Assembly (NCBI RefSeq): GCF_027797205.1
Contig: NZ_CP115607.1
Coordinates: 248,001-312,000, forward strand
From: Campylobacter sp. VBCF_01 NA2
GTDB lineage: Bacteria; Campylobacterota; Campylobacteria; Campylobacterales; Campylobacteraceae
Reading direction: 5' to 3'
DNA: 64,000 nt
Shown: positions 16,308 through 26,525 of the stretch, in pieces
Layout: every line of letters begins with the position of its first letter
Position numbering within the stretch: the first letter of the stretch is position 1
Translations under genes and position numbers: made by a program
The notes under the pieces: generated by a model
What the model was told of the DNA's origin: nothing
Seen by the model: only the letters and a program-made list of their open reading frames with translations
The model's database searches: none

Positions 16308-17551
16308 TTTTTGCCTTTAAATTTATCGTTGTATCTAAACATTACCCAAAATCCAAACAAACACGCAGCAAGGTAGCCTACACCGTATCCCGCAACTGCA
16401 CCAAAAGCTAAAAATTTTGGTATAAAAATAATGTAACCGATAGCCGAAAATAGCAAAACCAAAGCCCATTTATAGATTAAAATTTTGCCAAATTGCATTT
16501 TGATGATATAAATATTTAATGCTTCATTTAAAAAAATAAATGGTAAAACTACAAGTAAAATTTCAAATACAGGGATTGTTCCACTAAATTTTGCCCCAAA
16601 AATCAAATTTATAACTAGTGGAGCTAAAAAATATAAAATAACTGCCGTTAAAATTGCCATTGCAGACATACCAAACGCAAGTTTTAAGACATTTGATTTT
16701 ATGATTTTTATATCGTCAAATTTATAGACAAAAAGCGGAGCAAATGAAATCGCTATAATAGGCGAAATGGCAGTTACAATGTTTAAAAGCGACATAGCCG
16801 AAGTATAAAGCCCTAGCGAAAACTCATCGCCTAAATGCTTTAAAAACATAAAATCAACTCGCCTACAAACTATCATCAAAATAATCCCAGCAAAAAACGG
16901 CAAACCAAGTTTTAAAAATTTATAAATTTGAGCTTTGTCATAGGTAAAAAACCACTCTTTTGTTAAAATTCTATAAACCACCAAAAGCCCAAAAGCTATC
17001 AAAAATAGCTCAAAAGCTGTTACAAAGCCGTAAGCATAGATATTCGTAACACCCAAATAATAAAGAGCTAAAAACATTAAAAGTTTGATTATATGTGTTG
17101 CCATAACCAAAACCGAACGATATTTTATCATAGTTTGCGACTGTAAAAATGCCGTGATAATCGCAGAGCTTTCATTTACTAAAATAGACGAAGCCATAAC
17201 AACGCTTAAATAAAAAATCTTTATGTCATCTGTAAAAAATACAAACAAAAGCAACGCTAAATACGCAACCACCGACGAAACAAACCTTATAACAAAGCCG
17301 TTTCCCATTATTATTTTGCGTTCTGCGGCATCAGCATTTGTTAGGCGCGGAACAACGATTTCAGCTGGATTTATATACGAAAGAGCAGAAAAAATAACAA
17401 CAAGTCCTAAAATATACTGAAAATTCCCATACTCTTCTACACTTAGCACACGAGCTAAAATCATAGTAACAGCTAATCCCATTACTATTCTAACTCCGTG
17501 TTCGCATAAAAGCCAAGCTATATTTTTTACTATTTTAGGGTTTATCGCCAT
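16304..17551 (-). CDS. wzx: Wzx-type oligosaccharide flippase
   Basis: 415 residues with about twelve membrane helices. The N-terminus NIAWLLCEHGVRIVMGLAVTMILARVLSVEEYG is the standard opening of the polysaccharide-transporter (MATE-like) flippase family. It moves undecaprenyl-linked repeat units across the inner membrane for Wzy-dependent assembly. Followed with a 4-base overlap by a glycosyltransferase. Confidence 0.9.
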   Translation of the reverse strand: MAINPKIVKNIAWLLCEHGVRIVMGLAVTMILARVLSVEEYGNFQYILGLVVIFSALSYINPAEIVVPRLTNADAAERKIIMGNGFVIRFVSSVVAYLALLLFVFFTDDIKIFYLSVVMASSILVNESSAIITAFLQSQTMIKYRSVLVMATHIIKLLMFLALYYLGVTNIYAYGFVTAFELFLIAFGLLVVYRILTKEWFFTYDKAQIYKFLKLGLPFFAGIILMIVCRRVDFMFLKHLGDEFSLGLYTSAMSLLNIVTAISPIIAISFAPLFVYKFDDIKIIKSNVLKLAFGMSAMAILTAVILYFLAPLVINLIFGAKFSGTIPVFEILLVVLPFIFLNEALNIYIIKMQFGKILIYKWALVLLFSAIGYIIFIPKFLAFGAVAGYGVGYLAACLFGFWVMFRYNDKFKGKK

Positions 17552-17572
17552 TTTGTTGCTTTTTAAAATTTT

Positions 17573-18838
17573 TTAGGCTTTCAAATTCTTTCTCGCTGAG
17601 ATTTCGCTTTTTAGCAAAACCCAAAACACACCCAAAACACCACCTAAAAATGTCGCAATCGCTACGATTAAAAGCTTTTTAGGCTTCACAGGGGATTTGC
17701 TAGTTATGATAATGTCATCTTTTATGATGACATTGCTTAAATTTTGTTTTTCTAAACTCGCCTTTAAAATCTCTTTTTGATTTTCTAGTTTTGAAATTTC
17801 ATCTTTTTTCTCATCTATGGAGTTTTGAATTTTAACTATATCGTCGTTTTTAGTCTGAATTTGATTTTGCAAATCCGTTTGCGATACAAGCAAATTTTCT
17901 TTATCTTTCAAAAGATTAGGAATTTTTACAAATTCGCTATCGTGCAAATCGTGCTCGAATTTTTGTTTTGTCGTCGTGGTCGCACTCATATAGCGATTTC
18001 GCAAATCATTTAACCGCTCTTTTAAAATAATTGCGTTATTTTGATTTAAATTTGGATTTTTTAGCTCTTTTTCTATGCTTTGAATTTCTGCGTCCAGTTT
18101 CGGAATTACATTATTTATAAGCTCATCATAAGCTTTTTTGTCATTTGGCAAGACTATATTTTGCAAATTTGCGATTTCTTTGTCTTTGTTTGGCATAAAA
18201 ATTTCTTCTATCTGCCTTATGCGATTTTCAAGTTTTGGAAGCTGCATATTTTGGATATGGCTTATTTGAATTTCGCTATTTTTTAGACTATTTTGCAAGG
18301 TTTTTATTTTCGCGTCTGCATTATAAAGAGCGTTTTTAATGCGACTTTCTTGCAAAGATATGTTTGGTTTATAAATTTCTTGCTCTTCTTTAACGATTTG
18401 ATTTATCAAAGCGACGGCTTCATCGTTGCTTTTGCCCATAACTTCGATGTCAAAAAAGTCGTTTAGGTTGTTTTTTGTGCCACTTATTTTTGCTGGGGCT
18501 ATCTTTTCTACAAATGCACTCTCTTTTGGCTGACCTTTTAGAGCGTCAATATATTTGCTTTGAATTTTATTTATTATCATATCCGCATTAGCAAAAAGCT
18601 CTTTTTTGTTTTCGCTTATATTTTTGTAGTAAGGCACTGAAATTCTAGCATTTGCGCTATACCACGGCGTGGCGATTATGGTGTATAAAACGCCCAAAGC
18701 GAAAAACGCTAGTGTAATCATAGCAATGCTAAATTTATCTTTCCAAATTTTGCCTAGTAACTCGAAAATATCGATTTCATCGTCTTTTTTGAAAATTTCA
18801 TTTTGCGAATTAGCTGAATTCATTAAATTTTCGCTCAT
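17573..18838 (-). CDS. wzz: Wzz-like chain-length / polysaccharide co-polymerase protein
   Basis: 421 residues. An N-terminal Wzz domain ([46 protein letters not shown]) with one membrane helix leads into a long periplasmic coiled-coil (residues ~150-375), and a second helix near the end ([21 protein letters not shown]) after SPVKPKK, the proline-rich mark of the family. It sets chain length with Wzy. No cytoplasmic kinase domain, so not a BY-kinase fusion. Its ATG overlaps the tagD stop by 4 bases. Confidence 0.88.
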   Translation of the reverse strand: MSENLMNSANSQNEIFKKDDEIDIFELLGKIWKDKFSIAMITLAFFALGVLYTIIATPWYSANARISVPYYKNISENKKELFANADMIINKIQSKYIDALKGQPKESAFVEKIAPAKISGTKNNLNDFFDIEVMGKSNDEAVALINQIVKEEQEIYKPNISLQESRIKNALYNADAKIKTLQNSLKNSEIQISHIQNMQLPKLENRIRQIEEIFMPNKDKEIANLQNIVLPNDKKAYDELINNVIPKLDAEIQSIEKELKNPNLNQNNAIILKERLNDLRNRYMSATTTTKQKFEHDLHDSEFVKIPNLLKDKENLLVSQTDLQNQIQTKNDDIVKIQNSIDEKKDEISKLENQKEILKASLEKQNLSNVIIKDDIIITSKSPVKPKKLLIVAIATFLGGVLGVFWVLLKSEISARKNLKA

Positions 18839-19248
18839 TTTCCGTCCTTATCTTTTAAATCTTTTTTTATCTGTGTTGTTGAAATCTCCGGCGTTCGTTT
18901 TAGATAAACCACTTCGCAACCTTCGTCTTTTAAAAAGTCAAATTTGCCTTCCCAGTCATCGCCGATGACGAAAGTATCGACATGATACAAATGCACATCT
19001 TCCTTTTTTTGCTCCCATGAATTTTCTGGGATTACGAGATCTACATAGCGAATCGCTTCAAGCAGGTGTTTGCGTTTTTCGTATGAAAAATAGCATTTTT
19101 TTTGCTTTGAATTCCAGTTAAACTCATCGGTCGAAAGCGCCACAATAAGGTAATCGCCAAGTGCTTTTGCACGGCGAAGCAAATTTATATGCCCATAATG
19201 AAGCATATCAAATGTGCCATAAGTTATAACGCGTTTTATACTTTTCAA
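18835..19248 (-). CDS. tagD: Glycerol-3-phosphate cytidylyltransferase
   Basis: 137 residues, the exact size of TagD-type enzymes. The HxGH nucleotidyltransferase motif is in [19 protein letters not shown], and the C-terminal [14 protein letters not shown] matches the RTxxISTT signature. It makes CDP-glycerol from CTP and glycerol-3-phosphate in the cytoplasm, feeding the glycerophosphotransferase at 12067-13251. First gene of the minus-strand polysaccharide operon; 156 bases separate it from the divergent sugar transferase. Confidence 0.93.
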   Translation of the reverse strand: MKSIKRVITYGTFDMLHYGHINLLRRAKALGDYLIVALSTDEFNWNSKQKKCYFSYEKRKHLLEAIRYVDLVIPENSWEQKKEDVHLYHVDTFVIGDDWEGKFDFLKDEGCEVVYLKRTPEISTTQIKKDLKDKDGK

Positions 19249-19404
19249 TTTTTATCCTTAAACCAAAATTTGCTCTAAAAATGAGCTTTGAATTTCGTTT
19301 TTCGAAAATTCAATTATTTCAAAAATCTTAAAAATTCTAATTTTATCAAAATTAAACTAAAATTTGGCTACAATGTCGCAAATTTATTTTTGGAAAATTT
19401 AATT

Positions 19405-20733
19405 ATGAAAAAATTTTATGCTATGGCTATACTTTTGGTGGCCGATGTTTTGTGTATTTTGATATCGTTTTTCATCGCTGTGAGCGTGAGAAATTTCATA
19501 GAATTTGATTTTGCTGGTAACACTCATCAGCATTATACCACCTATCTTGGCTCATTTTTTATATATGTTTTGATTATCGGCACATTAGCGTATCGCAAAA
19601 TTTACACCAAACGCTATGATTTTTGGCATGAAAGTTACATTGTGTTTTCATCGTGTATGTTTGCGCTGGTGATGATTTTTTTCTTGCTTGCGATTAACAA
19701 AAATGTCTCGCACTCGCGATTTGTGATATTTTTGGCGTTTGGATTGTGCGCGGTTTTGATACCGATGTGCAAATTTTTTCTTAAAAAATACCTTTACCGC
19801 GTGGGAATTTGGCAAAAAAACGCTAGGGTTATCAATGGCGATAAAGAATTCCGCCGCGAAATCTTTAAAAACCACTATTTGGGCTATAAATTTACCCGTG
19901 GTGATGATTACGAGACCGTTTTTATCGCAAATAAAAATTTGAAGAGTATTGACGAGCTAAACAGGTTGGTCGAAGAAAATGTCATCAAAAACCGCGAGGT
20001 GATTTTTACTCCCGCTTTGCAAGGATATGATTTTGCTGGCGGGGAAATTTTCAGCCTTTTTAACTCTCGCACAAATTTATTTATGCTGGAAAATTCGCTC
20101 TTAAAGCCAATGAATAGGTTTTTTAAACGCTTTGTTGATATCGCGATGATAATGTGTGCTATGCCTTTGCTTGTGCCGATTTTCGCTATCGTGATAATAG
20201 CTATGAAAATAAATGAGCCGCGTGGTAGCATTTTTTTCTCTCATCCTAGAATGGGCAGATACGGCAAGACTTTTGGTTGTTTGAAATTTCGCTCGATGAG
20301 AGAAAACTGCGATGAAATGTTTAAAAAATATTTAGAGGAAAATCCGCAAGAAATCGAGTATTATCAAAAATATCACAAATACGAAAATGATATTCGCATA
20401 ACAAAGCTTGGAAATTTTTTACGCAAAACCTCTATTGATGAGCTTCCGCAACTCATAAATGTCCTAAAAGGCGATATGAGTATTGTGGGGCCTAGACCAG
20501 TGCTAGAAAAAGAGTTTGAAATGGGCGATGCGACGAGATACGAAAGGGATATTGTTTTGCAAGTTCGCCCTGGCGTAACAGGACTAGCGCAAATTAATGA
20601 CCGCGAAAAATCAGAATTTGGCGATAGGGTGAAAATGAATATCTGGTATGTCAAAAACTGGACGCTTTATATGGATTTTATCATTATTTTAAAGACAATT
20701 AAGCTTGTTTTAATGCGAGAAAGCGCAAGCTAA
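19405..20733 (+). CDS. Initiating undecaprenyl-phosphate sugar phosphotransferase (WbaP/WcaJ-like)
   Basis: 442 residues from the ATG at 19405; the frame is open further upstream but that part is non-coding in character. Four N-terminal membrane helices, a middle domain, then the bacterial sugar transferase domain: [40 protein letters not shown]-like [24 protein letters not shown]. It loads the first sugar-phosphate onto undecaprenyl phosphate and so starts repeat-unit assembly for the divergent operon. Less AT-rich than the glycosyltransferases. Followed by a perfect 13-bp hairpin. Confidence 0.9.
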   Translation: MKKFYAMAILLVADVLCILISFFIAVSVRNFIEFDFAGNTHQHYTTYLGSFFIYVLIIGTLAYRKIYTKRYDFWHESYIVFSSCMFALVMIFFLLAINKNVSHSRFVIFLAFGLCAVLIPMCKFFLKKYLYRVGIWQKNARVINGDKEFRREIFKNHYLGYKFTRGDDYETVFIANKNLKSIDELNRLVEENVIKNREVIFTPALQGYDFAGGEIFSLFNSRTNLFMLENSLLKPMNRFFKRFVDIAMIMCAMPLLVPIFAIVIIAMKINEPRGSIFFSHPRMGRYGKTFGCLKFRSMRENCDEMFKKYLEENPQEIEYYQKYHKYENDIRITKLGNFLRKTSIDELPQLINVLKGDMSIVGPRPVLEKEFEMGDATRYERDIVLQVRPGVTGLAQINDREKSEFGDRVKMNIWYVKNWTLYMDFIIILKTIKLVLMRESAS

Positions 20734-20760
20734 AATTTGGAATTTCAAAATTCCAAATTT
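20733..20760 (+). terminator. Perfect hairpin after the sugar transferase
   Basis: A 13-bp perfect inverted repeat, AAATTTGGAATTT (20733-20745) and its complement (20748-20760), with a 2-base spacer and starting over the stop codon. No T-run follows (TCCCCC), so it is a weak terminator or an mRNA-stabilising hairpin. Confidence 0.5.
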
Positions 20761-20773
20761 CCCCCAAATTTGC

Positions 20774-20779
20774 TATAAT
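20774..20779 (+). promoter_or_regulatory. -10 box of the ACT-PFL operon
   Basis: TATAAT 35 bases upstream of the ACT-domain gene start. Confidence 0.6.
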
Positions 20780-20813
20780 CCCCCTTTAAATTTCACATTT
20801 TACAAGGATACAC

Positions 20814-21080
20814 ATGAAAGCAATTGTAACAGTAGTCGGCAAGGACAAGGTCGGCATCGTAGCTGGCGTAGCTACCAAGCTAGCCGCACTTGGCCTAAAT
20901 ATCGACGATATTACGCAGACCGTTTTAGACGAGTTTTTCACAATGATGGCTGTGGTCAGTAGCGATGATAAAAAGGACTTCACGGCCCTTCGCAGCGAGC
21001 TTGAAGAGTTCGGCGTTAGTCTAAATGTCAAAATCAATATCCAAAGTTCGGCGATTTTTGACGCCATGCACAATATCTAA
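20814..21080 (+). CDS. ACT-domain protein (UPF0237)
   Basis: 88 residues forming one ACT domain: MKAIVTVVGKDKVGIVAGVATKLAALGLNIDDITQTV is the family signature. Such proteins are probable small-ligand sensors, and nearly always precede a PFL/UPF0210 gene, as here 9 bases downstream. AAGGATACACATG gives a good ribosome site. Ligand unknown. Confidence 0.9.
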   Translation: MKAIVTVVGKDKVGIVAGVATKLAALGLNIDDITQTVLDEFFTMMAVVSSDDKKDFTALRSELEEFGVSLNVKINIQSSAIFDAMHNI

Positions 21081-21089
21081 GGCGCGAAA

Positions 21090-22427
21090 ATGAATATCAA
21101 GCAAGTAACCGAAACAATCTCGATGATCGAGGAGCAAAATTTCGATATCCGCACCATTACAATGGGCATTTCGCTTCTTGATTGTATCGACGCAAACCCC
21201 GAAAAAGCCTGCGAGAAAATTTACACCAAAATCACAAAAAAAGCCGAAAATTTAGTCGCTGTTGGCGATGAAATTTCAGCCGAGCTTGGTATCCCAATCG
21301 TCAATAAACGCATCTGCGTAACGCCGATTTCGCTCATCGGTGCGGCCACGGATTTAGATGATTACACGATTTTTGCGCGCACGCTAGACGAGGCCGCGCA
21401 CGCTGTGGGCGTGAATTTCATCGGCGGATTTAGCGCTCTTGTGCAAAAAGGCTACCAAAAGGGCGATGAAATCCTAATCCACTCAATCCCGCGCGCCCTA
21501 GCTGGAACCGAGCGCGTCTGCGCTAGCGTAAATGTAGGCTCGACCAAAACCGGCATAAATATGTCTGCTGTGCGCGATATGGGCGAAATCATCAAACAAA
21601 CCGCAAATTTAAGCAAATTTGGTTGCGCTAAACTCGTGGTTTTTGCAAACGCCGTCGAGGACAATCCCTTTATGGCGGGCGCATTTCACGGAGTAGGTGA
21701 GGCTGATGTGGTTATAAATGTCGGTGTATCAGGTCCTGGCGTGGTCAAACGCGCCTTAGAAAAGGTGCGTGGAGAGAGCTTTGATATACTCGCTGAAACC
21801 GTCAAAAAAACCGCCTTTAAAATCACCCGCATAGGCCAGTTGGTCGGCTCAATGGCTAGCGAGAGGCTGGGCGTGAAATTTGGCATTGTGGATTTATCGC
21901 TAGCTCCGACGCCTGCTGTGGGGGATTCTGTGGCGAGAGTGCTCGAAGAAATGGGCTTGGAGCGCGTGGGCGCGCACGGCACGACAGCTGCGCTTGCGCT
22001 TTTAAACGACGCGGTCAAAAAAGGTGGCGTCATGGCGTGCAACCAAGTCGGAGGCCTATCTGGGGCGTTTATACCGGTCTCTGAGGACGAGGGCATGATA
22101 GAGGCGGTCAAGGCTGGCGCGCTAAATTTGGAAAAATTAGAGGCGATGACGGCGATTTGCTCCGTGGGGCTCGATATGATTGCGATTCCGTCCGATACGC
22201 CCGCAGCTACGATTTCAGCGATGATAGCCGATGAGGCCGCAATCGGCGTGATAAACCAAAAAACTACCGCCGTGCGCATTATCCCGCTAGGCCAAAAGGG
22301 CGATATGATTGAGTTTGGCGGATTGCTAGGCTCTGCGCCAGTGATGAGTGTAAATTCGGCTTCGTCGGCTGAATTTATCGCCAGAGGCGGGCAAATACCT
22401 GCGCCGATTCATAGTTTTAGGAATTAA
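21090..22427 (+). CDS. PFL/UPF0210 family protein (DUF711)
   Basis: 445 residues, full length for UPF0210. Marks are [18 protein letters not shown], the repeated Gly-rich segments [21 protein letters not shown] and the C-terminal [13 protein letters not shown]. The fold relates to glycyl-radical enzymes in some annotations, but no glycyl-radical motif RVAGY is present, so activity is unknown. Co-transcribed with the ACT gene. A GC-richer hairpin follows. Confidence 0.9.
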   Translation: MNIKQVTETISMIEEQNFDIRTITMGISLLDCIDANPEKACEKIYTKITKKAENLVAVGDEISAELGIPIVNKRICVTPISLIGAATDLDDYTIFARTLDEAAHAVGVNFIGGFSALVQKGYQKGDEILIHSIPRALAGTERVCASVNVGSTKTGINMSAVRDMGEIIKQTANLSKFGCAKLVVFANAVEDNPFMAGAFHGVGEADVVINVGVSGPGVVKRALEKVRGESFDILAETVKKTAFKITRIGQLVGSMASERLGVKFGIVDLSLAPTPAVGDSVARVLEEMGLERVGAHGTTAALALLNDAVKKGGVMACNQVGGLSGAFIPVSEDEGMIEAVKAGALNLEKLEAMTAICSVGLDMIAIPSDTPAATISAMIADEAAIGVINQKTTAVRIIPLGQKGDMIEFGGLLGSAPVMSVNSASSAEFIARGGQIPAPIHSFRN

Positions 22428-22459
22428 AATTTTAAATTTTAGTTTTGGTTTAAATTTGC

Positions 22460-22500
22460 AAATTCTCGCAGTGGCGCAAAATTTGCCATTGCGAGAATTT
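22460..22500 (+). terminator. Hairpin after the PFL gene
   Basis: AAATTCTCGCA (22460-22470) pairs with TGCGAGAATTT (22490-22500), the stem extending inward through GTGGC/GCCAT. The right arm contains CATTGCGAG, also the terminal sequence of the palindromic repeat 30 bases later, so it may derive from that family. Confidence 0.6.
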
Positions 22501-22527
22501 TACGCCAGCGAAATTCCATAGCCTTTG

Positions 22528-22660
22528 ATTTGTCATTGCGAGGAGCTGTTTTAACAGCGACGAAGCAATCCACGAGCTTAAATTATCCAAATGCAAATTT
22601 AACGCAAGGAATTTTAAGGTCGTAGATTGCTTCGGCGTTTCACGCCTCGCAATGACAGAT
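22528..22660. repeat. Palindromic interspersed repeat, copy A
   Basis: A 133-bp element with 16-bp terminal inverted repeats (15 match): ATTTGTCATTGCGAGG at the left and CCTCGCAATGACAGAT at the right. Each half also has its own small hairpin (GCTGTTTTAACAGC; GGCGTTTCACGCC) and a GCAATC/GATTGC core. No ORF. Same family as copies B (43899-44034) and C (51195-51319). Confidence 0.85.
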
Positions 22661-22893
22661 TAGGCAAAATTTATGCTCATTTTGTCATTAAGAGAATTTT
22701 GTGTTAGTAAAATTTGTGGAAATTTATGAATTTAAAATTCTCGACCTTCAAATTTGCAGATTTTATAAAATTCTGCAAATTTTCCATTTTATTTTGTACC
22801 AACAATACAAAAATTTCACAAATTCCATTAAATTTAATAGAATTTTAATTCAAATATAGGCAAACTTAAAAAATTATAAAATTATAAAATAAC
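22661..22893. other. Non-coding AT-rich stretch with palindromes
   Basis: No gene seen. It holds a hairpin AAATTTGCAGA (22750-22760) / TCTGCAAATTT (22772-22782) and an AT-rich near-palindrome around ATTAAATTTAAT at ~22824-22840. These may be remnants of repeats at the edge of the inserted AT-rich genes. Confidence 0.4.
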
Positions 22894-22965
22894 CAACGGA
22901 AACTTATATCAAATTTTACTGAAATTGATAAGAGAAAATCCGATTAAGTTCCGTTGAGCCTTTTT
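22894..22965 (+). other. Structured element upstream of an orphan gene (terminator-like)
   Basis: CAACGGAAACTT (22894-22905) pairs with AAGTTCCGTTG (22946-22956) with one bulge, and the ~40-base loop contains a second stem (TATCAAATTT/AAATTGATA). A TTTTT run follows at 22961. The outer stem shares CAACGGA/TCCGTTGAG with the terminator at 23502. It could be an attenuator or leader, or the terminator of a lost gene. Confidence 0.45.
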
Positions 22966-23002
22966 AATTATCATAATAATAAAAACTAATAAAGGAATTC
23001 TA

Positions 23003-23470
23003 ATGAAGAAAATAATAGCTGCTATAACTATATTATTAGTTTCAACATTTTCTGCTTATTTTATGTATGAATCATGGAAAGAAAAAGAATTAAAACGATT
23101 AGAACGAGAAATTGTTCTTTCATATTTCCCAGAACTTAATAGAGAAATATATATTTCTTCATTTCCTGGAGATGGTGTAGCAAGTGGTATAATGCATAAA
23201 ACAAATAAATTTCTATTAGTAATGCCAGCTTGGCTATATTATTATAAAGATGCTGCTAATAATGAGGAATTCTTTATTGATGAGTATAAAGAAGGGTGTT
23301 TATTAGGTAATTCAATAGAAATGTGTGCAGAATTAGTATATATGGCAGAGAAATATGTTCATGATAGTGGATTCTTAGAGCATAGAAATTATAGTAATAA
23401 CTTATTGCAGAGGTATAAAGAAAAGAATAAAATTAAAGAGGAATTAAGAATTATAAAAGGTCTTTATTAA
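23003..23470 (+). CDS. Orphan membrane-anchored protein, AT-rich
   Basis: 155 residues: one N-terminal membrane helix (IIAAITILLVSTFSAYFMY) then a charged, mostly helical region with two Cys (EGCLLGNSIEMCAEL). AAAGGA precedes the ATG. Codon use is heavily AT-biased (ATA, AGA, TTA), unlike the core genes on both sides, which suggests acquisition from outside. It is bracketed by two structured elements with matching stems. I do not recognise the family. Confidence 0.6.
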   Translation: MKKIIAAITILLVSTFSAYFMYESWKEKELKRLEREIVLSYFPELNREIYISSFPGDGVASGIMHKTNKFLLVMPAWLYYYKDAANNEEFFIDEYKEGCLLGNSIEMCAELVYMAEKYVHDSGFLEHRNYSNNLLQRYKEKNKIKEELRIIKGLY

Positions 23471-23501
23471 TTTAGTAGGCAATAAAAATGTTAATTATTT
23501 A

Positions 23502-23537
23502 GGCTCAACGGAGTTAGAGTTTAATTTCCGTTGAGTC
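23502..23537 (+). terminator. Terminator after the orphan gene
   Basis: An 11-bp stem GGCTCAACGGA / TCCGTTGAGTC (one G-T pair) with a 14-base loop, followed by seven T. Stem sequence nearly matches that of the element at 22894-22965. Confidence 0.8.
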
Positions 23538-23650
23538 TTTTTTTCTATTCAATACCCAAGCATATAAATAGTATATGTGCTTTATAAAGAAGTTATAAGT
23601 ATAGATATATTAACATATCGAGTGCCAATTAATATAAAAGGTGTCTTTGT

Positions 23651-24073
23651 ATGAGTAGTAAATTATCATTTTTAGTATATGCTTTAATTATATTGAATTG
23701 TAATGTATTTGCTAATGATATAATAAGTAAAGAAAGTGGTGAGAATAAACTTATTGTTACTTGTGATTACTATAATGGTGAACAATTTATAGAATCACTA
23801 GTTATTTTTGATAATAATTTAGAATGCCCTACATTTAATTCAGAGAGATTTAAAAAATTAAAGTTAAAAAATAACTTATACTATATTAAATATAAAAATA
23901 ATATAGTAAATTTATTAGAACAAGAAATAAAATTATCAGTTGAACTAGCTTTTTTAAATAAGTCAATATTCCCTAGTAGTAAAAAACAAAAGGAATTAAA
24001 TAAAAAACTATATAAAATCGGTATTGAAAAAACAAATTTATTTAAAGAAATACAAAAAGAATTAAAACCATAA
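23651..24073 (+). CDS. Orphan exported protein, AT-rich
   Basis: 140 residues with a signal peptide (MSSKLSFLVYALIILNCNVFAND) and a mature part with two Cys (VTCDYYN; LECPTF) and a Lys-rich helical C-terminus. AAAGGTG is the ribosome site. Strong AT codon bias as in the gene at 23003. Family not recognised; likely periplasmic. The pair looks like a small horizontally acquired insert between the PFL gene and uvrB. Confidence 0.55.
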   Translation: MSSKLSFLVYALIILNCNVFANDIISKESGENKLIVTCDYYNGEQFIESLVIFDNNLECPTFNSERFKKLKLKNNLYYIKYKNNIVNLLEQEIKLSVELAFLNKSIFPSSKKQKELNKKLYKIGIEKTNLFKEIQKELKP

Positions 24074-24129
24074 TATAAGTATCGTAAGGAGGGTATCCTT
24101 GCCCACCAAAAAATAGAGACTATCAATCT

Positions 24130-24186
24130 CTCTGACAAATCACTTTTGTTTGAGAATTATGGGCTTTAAATTTGGATTTGTCAGAG
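24130..24186. repeat. Perfect 12-bp inverted repeat
   Basis: CTCTGACAAATC (24130-24141) and GATTTGTCAGAG (24175-24186) flank 33 bases, between the orphan gene and the end of uvrB. It could be a shared terminator, with TTTATTTTA to its right, or mark the edge of the AT-rich insert. Confidence 0.55.
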
Positions 24187-24217
24187 TTTATTTTATGGTC
24201 TCAAATTTAGCCCAAAT

Positions 24218-26194
24218 TTAGAGTTTTTTCATTTTCGCTATTTCATCTCTTAACGCAGCAGCTTTTTCGAATTCCAGCGCAGCAGCGGCTTCTAGCATTT
24301 GCTTTCTTAGCTCTTTTATGATTTTGGCTCTCTCGGCGGCTGGCATTTTTTCTAACTTTTTCGCTTTGGTTAAAATTTCAGCCCCATCATCAATTTTTAG
24401 GCTTTCTTCTATGTTGCGACTTGCCGAGTGTGGCGTTATGCCGTGAGCGCGGTTGTATTCATCTTGGAATTTGCGTCTAGCCGTGGTTATATCGATAGCA
24501 CTTTGCATTGAGCGGGTGATTTTTTTGCAAAACATCACAACCTGCCCGTTTAAATTCCTAGCAGCCCGTCCCATAGTCTGAATAAGGCTAGTTTCAGAGC
24601 GCAAAAAGCCCTCTTTATCGGCGTCAAAAATCGCAATCAAACTAACTTCCGGCAAATCCAAGCCCTCACGGAGCAAATTTATACCGATTAACATATCAAA
24701 TTCGCCTGATCTTAGCCCTCTGATTAGCTCATTTCGCTCTATTGCGTCGATGTCTGAATGCATGTATTTTACTTTAATTCCTAGTTCAAGGTAGTATTTG
24801 CTAAGCTCTTCTGCCATTTTTTTTGTTAGCACGGTTACTAAAATTCTCTCGTTTCGCTCTATTACTTTTTTTGCCATATCGTGCAGGATTTCGACTTGAT
24901 TGTCGCTATCTTTTATGAGAATTTCGGGGTCTAAAAGCCCTGTCGGACGCAAAATTTGCTCCACAACCTTTCCGCCGCTTAAATTCACTTCGTATTCATT
25001 TGGCGTGGCTGAAACGAATAAAAATTTGCCTTTTTTGCTGATAAATTCATCAAACATCAAAGGGCGGTTATCAAGCGCACTAGGCAGGCGAAAGCCGTAT
25101 TCTACGAGCGTTTCTTTGCGACTTCGATCGCCTGCGAACATACCGCGAAACTGCGGCAAGCTCACATGGCTTTCATCGACGATAACTAGGTAGTCTTGCC
25201 CCTTGCTCTCGTAGTAATCAAATAGCGAATACGGCGTCTCTCCGGCGTTTTGCCCCGTCAAGTAGCGCGCGTAGTTTTCGATCCCTTTGCAAATGCCCGT
25301 TGCACTCATCATTTCAAGGTCAAATTCGACCCGCTGTTTTAGGCGCTGGGCTTCGACGAGCCTGTTTTCATTTTCAAAAAATTTTAATCTCTCACCAAGC
25401 TCTTCTTCAATGCCTTTAATCGCCGTTTTTAGGCGGTTTTCGCCGACGATAAACTGACTTGTGGGATAAAGGATAAATTTAGCCACGCTTTTTGTTTTTT
25501 TATTTTCCAAAACATCGAAATGATACATCGCTTCAAGCTCGTCGCCAAAAAATTCTAGCCTTATGGCTTCGTCGTTAAAATACGCCGGATAAATGTCGAT
25601 CGTATCGCCGTTAGCGCGGAAATCGCCACGATCAAAAAAATTATCATTGCGTTTATATCCCATATCGACGAGTTTGCGAAGTAGAAATTTGCTAGAAAAA
25701 CTTTGCCCTAGTTCAAGGTGAAGCACCATGCCTTTGTATTCGGCAGGGTCGCCCAAGCCGTAGTTTGCCGAAACCGAAGCTATTGTAATAACATCGTCAA
25801 AACTTAGCAAACTAGCCGTGGCTGAGAGGCGAAGGCGTTCTAACTCATCATTTATGGAGCTATCTTTTTCGATAAAAAGGTCTTGGCGCGGAATGTAGGC
25901 TTCTGGCTGATAATAATCATAATAGCTGATAAAATACTCGACATGATTTTGCGGGAAAAAGCCCTTAAATTCGCTATAAAGTTGCGCTGCAAGGGATTTG
26001 TTGTGTGTCATTATGAGAGTTGGAATTTGCAAATTTGCGATGATATTTGCCATAGTAAAGGTTTTTCCGCTTCCGGTAACACCGAGCAGTGTTTGATATT
26101 TTTCGCCGTTTTTGATACCCTGCACGATTTTTTCTATCGCGTTTTTTTGATCGTCGCTTGGGGTAAATTTTGATGATATTTTAAAATTTTGCAA
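24218..26194 (-). CDS. uvrB: UvrABC system protein B
   Basis: 658 residues, full length. Walker [13 protein letters not shown], the beta-hairpin region [15 protein letters not shown], helicase motifs VIVDESH and [37 protein letters not shown], and the C-terminal UVR motif ([22 protein letters not shown]) that binds UvrC. It verifies DNA damage in nucleotide excision repair. Divergent from the gene at 26266, sharing a 71-base intergenic region. Confidence 0.98.
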   Translation of the reverse strand: MQNFKISSKFTPSDDQKNAIEKIVQGIKNGEKYQTLLGVTGSGKTFTMANIIANLQIPTLIMTHNKSLAAQLYSEFKGFFPQNHVEYFISYYDYYQPEAYIPRQDLFIEKDSSINDELERLRLSATASLLSFDDVITIASVSANYGLGDPAEYKGMVLHLELGQSFSSKFLLRKLVDMGYKRNDNFFDRGDFRANGDTIDIYPAYFNDEAIRLEFFGDELEAMYHFDVLENKKTKSVAKFILYPTSQFIVGENRLKTAIKGIEEELGERLKFFENENRLVEAQRLKQRVEFDLEMMSATGICKGIENYARYLTGQNAGETPYSLFDYYESKGQDYLVIVDESHVSLPQFRGMFAGDRSRKETLVEYGFRLPSALDNRPLMFDEFISKKGKFLFVSATPNEYEVNLSGGKVVEQILRPTGLLDPEILIKDSDNQVEILHDMAKKVIERNERILVTVLTKKMAEELSKYYLELGIKVKYMHSDIDAIERNELIRGLRSGEFDMLIGINLLREGLDLPEVSLIAIFDADKEGFLRSETSLIQTMGRAARNLNGQVVMFCKKITRSMQSAIDITTARRKFQDEYNRAHGITPHSASRNIEESLKIDDGAEILTKAKKLEKMPAAERAKIIKELRKQMLEAAAALEFEKAAALRDEIAKMKKL

Positions 26195-26265
26195 ATTTTT
26201 CCTTTATTTTAAAGCTAAATTTGGTTAGAATAAAAACTTTAAATTATATCTAAAAAAGGACAAAT

Positions 26266-26523
26266 ATGGAATCAATCTTTGATGAAGAAAAAAAAGTCGA
26301 GAGTTTGGGTCAAAAGGTCGAGGAGCTTATCAGAAGATACAGCGAGGCTAGGGAAGAAAATGCGAGATTGCGCGCAGAGCTAGTTAGTATCAAGGCGCAA
26401 AATGAGGCGATTAGTATGCAGCTTGGCACGCTAGAAGAGGACGCCGAGTATCGCAAACTAAGCGACGAGGAGCTTAGCAAAAAACTAGATGAAATTTTTG
26501 CAAAAGATGATTTTGACAACTAA
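26266..26523 (+). CDS. Small coiled-coil protein
   Basis: 85 residues, almost entirely a charged heptad-like helix (VEELIRRYSEAREENARLRAELVSIKAQNEAISMQL). AAAAGGAC precedes the ATG. It starts a three-gene group (26266-27223) with 2-base and minus-4-base spacing, so it is an operon. Family unnamed, but the same set next to uvrB is found in Campylobacter. ZapB-like or structural roles are possible but unproven. Confidence 0.7.
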   Translation: MESIFDEEKKVESLGQKVEELIRRYSEAREENARLRAELVSIKAQNEAISMQLGTLEEDAEYRKLSDEELSKKLDEIFAKDDFDN

Positions 26524-26525
26524 AA

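Noticed and set aside
19288-19404. Longer start for the sugar transferase
   Set aside because: The extra 39 residues are Lys/Asn/Phe-rich translation of intergenic DNA where promoters of two divergent transcripts must lie.
9172-20733. Poly-G phase-variation tracts in the polysaccharide genes
   Set aside because: I saw no run of eight or more G or C in these genes; only short A/T runs occur, as expected from composition.
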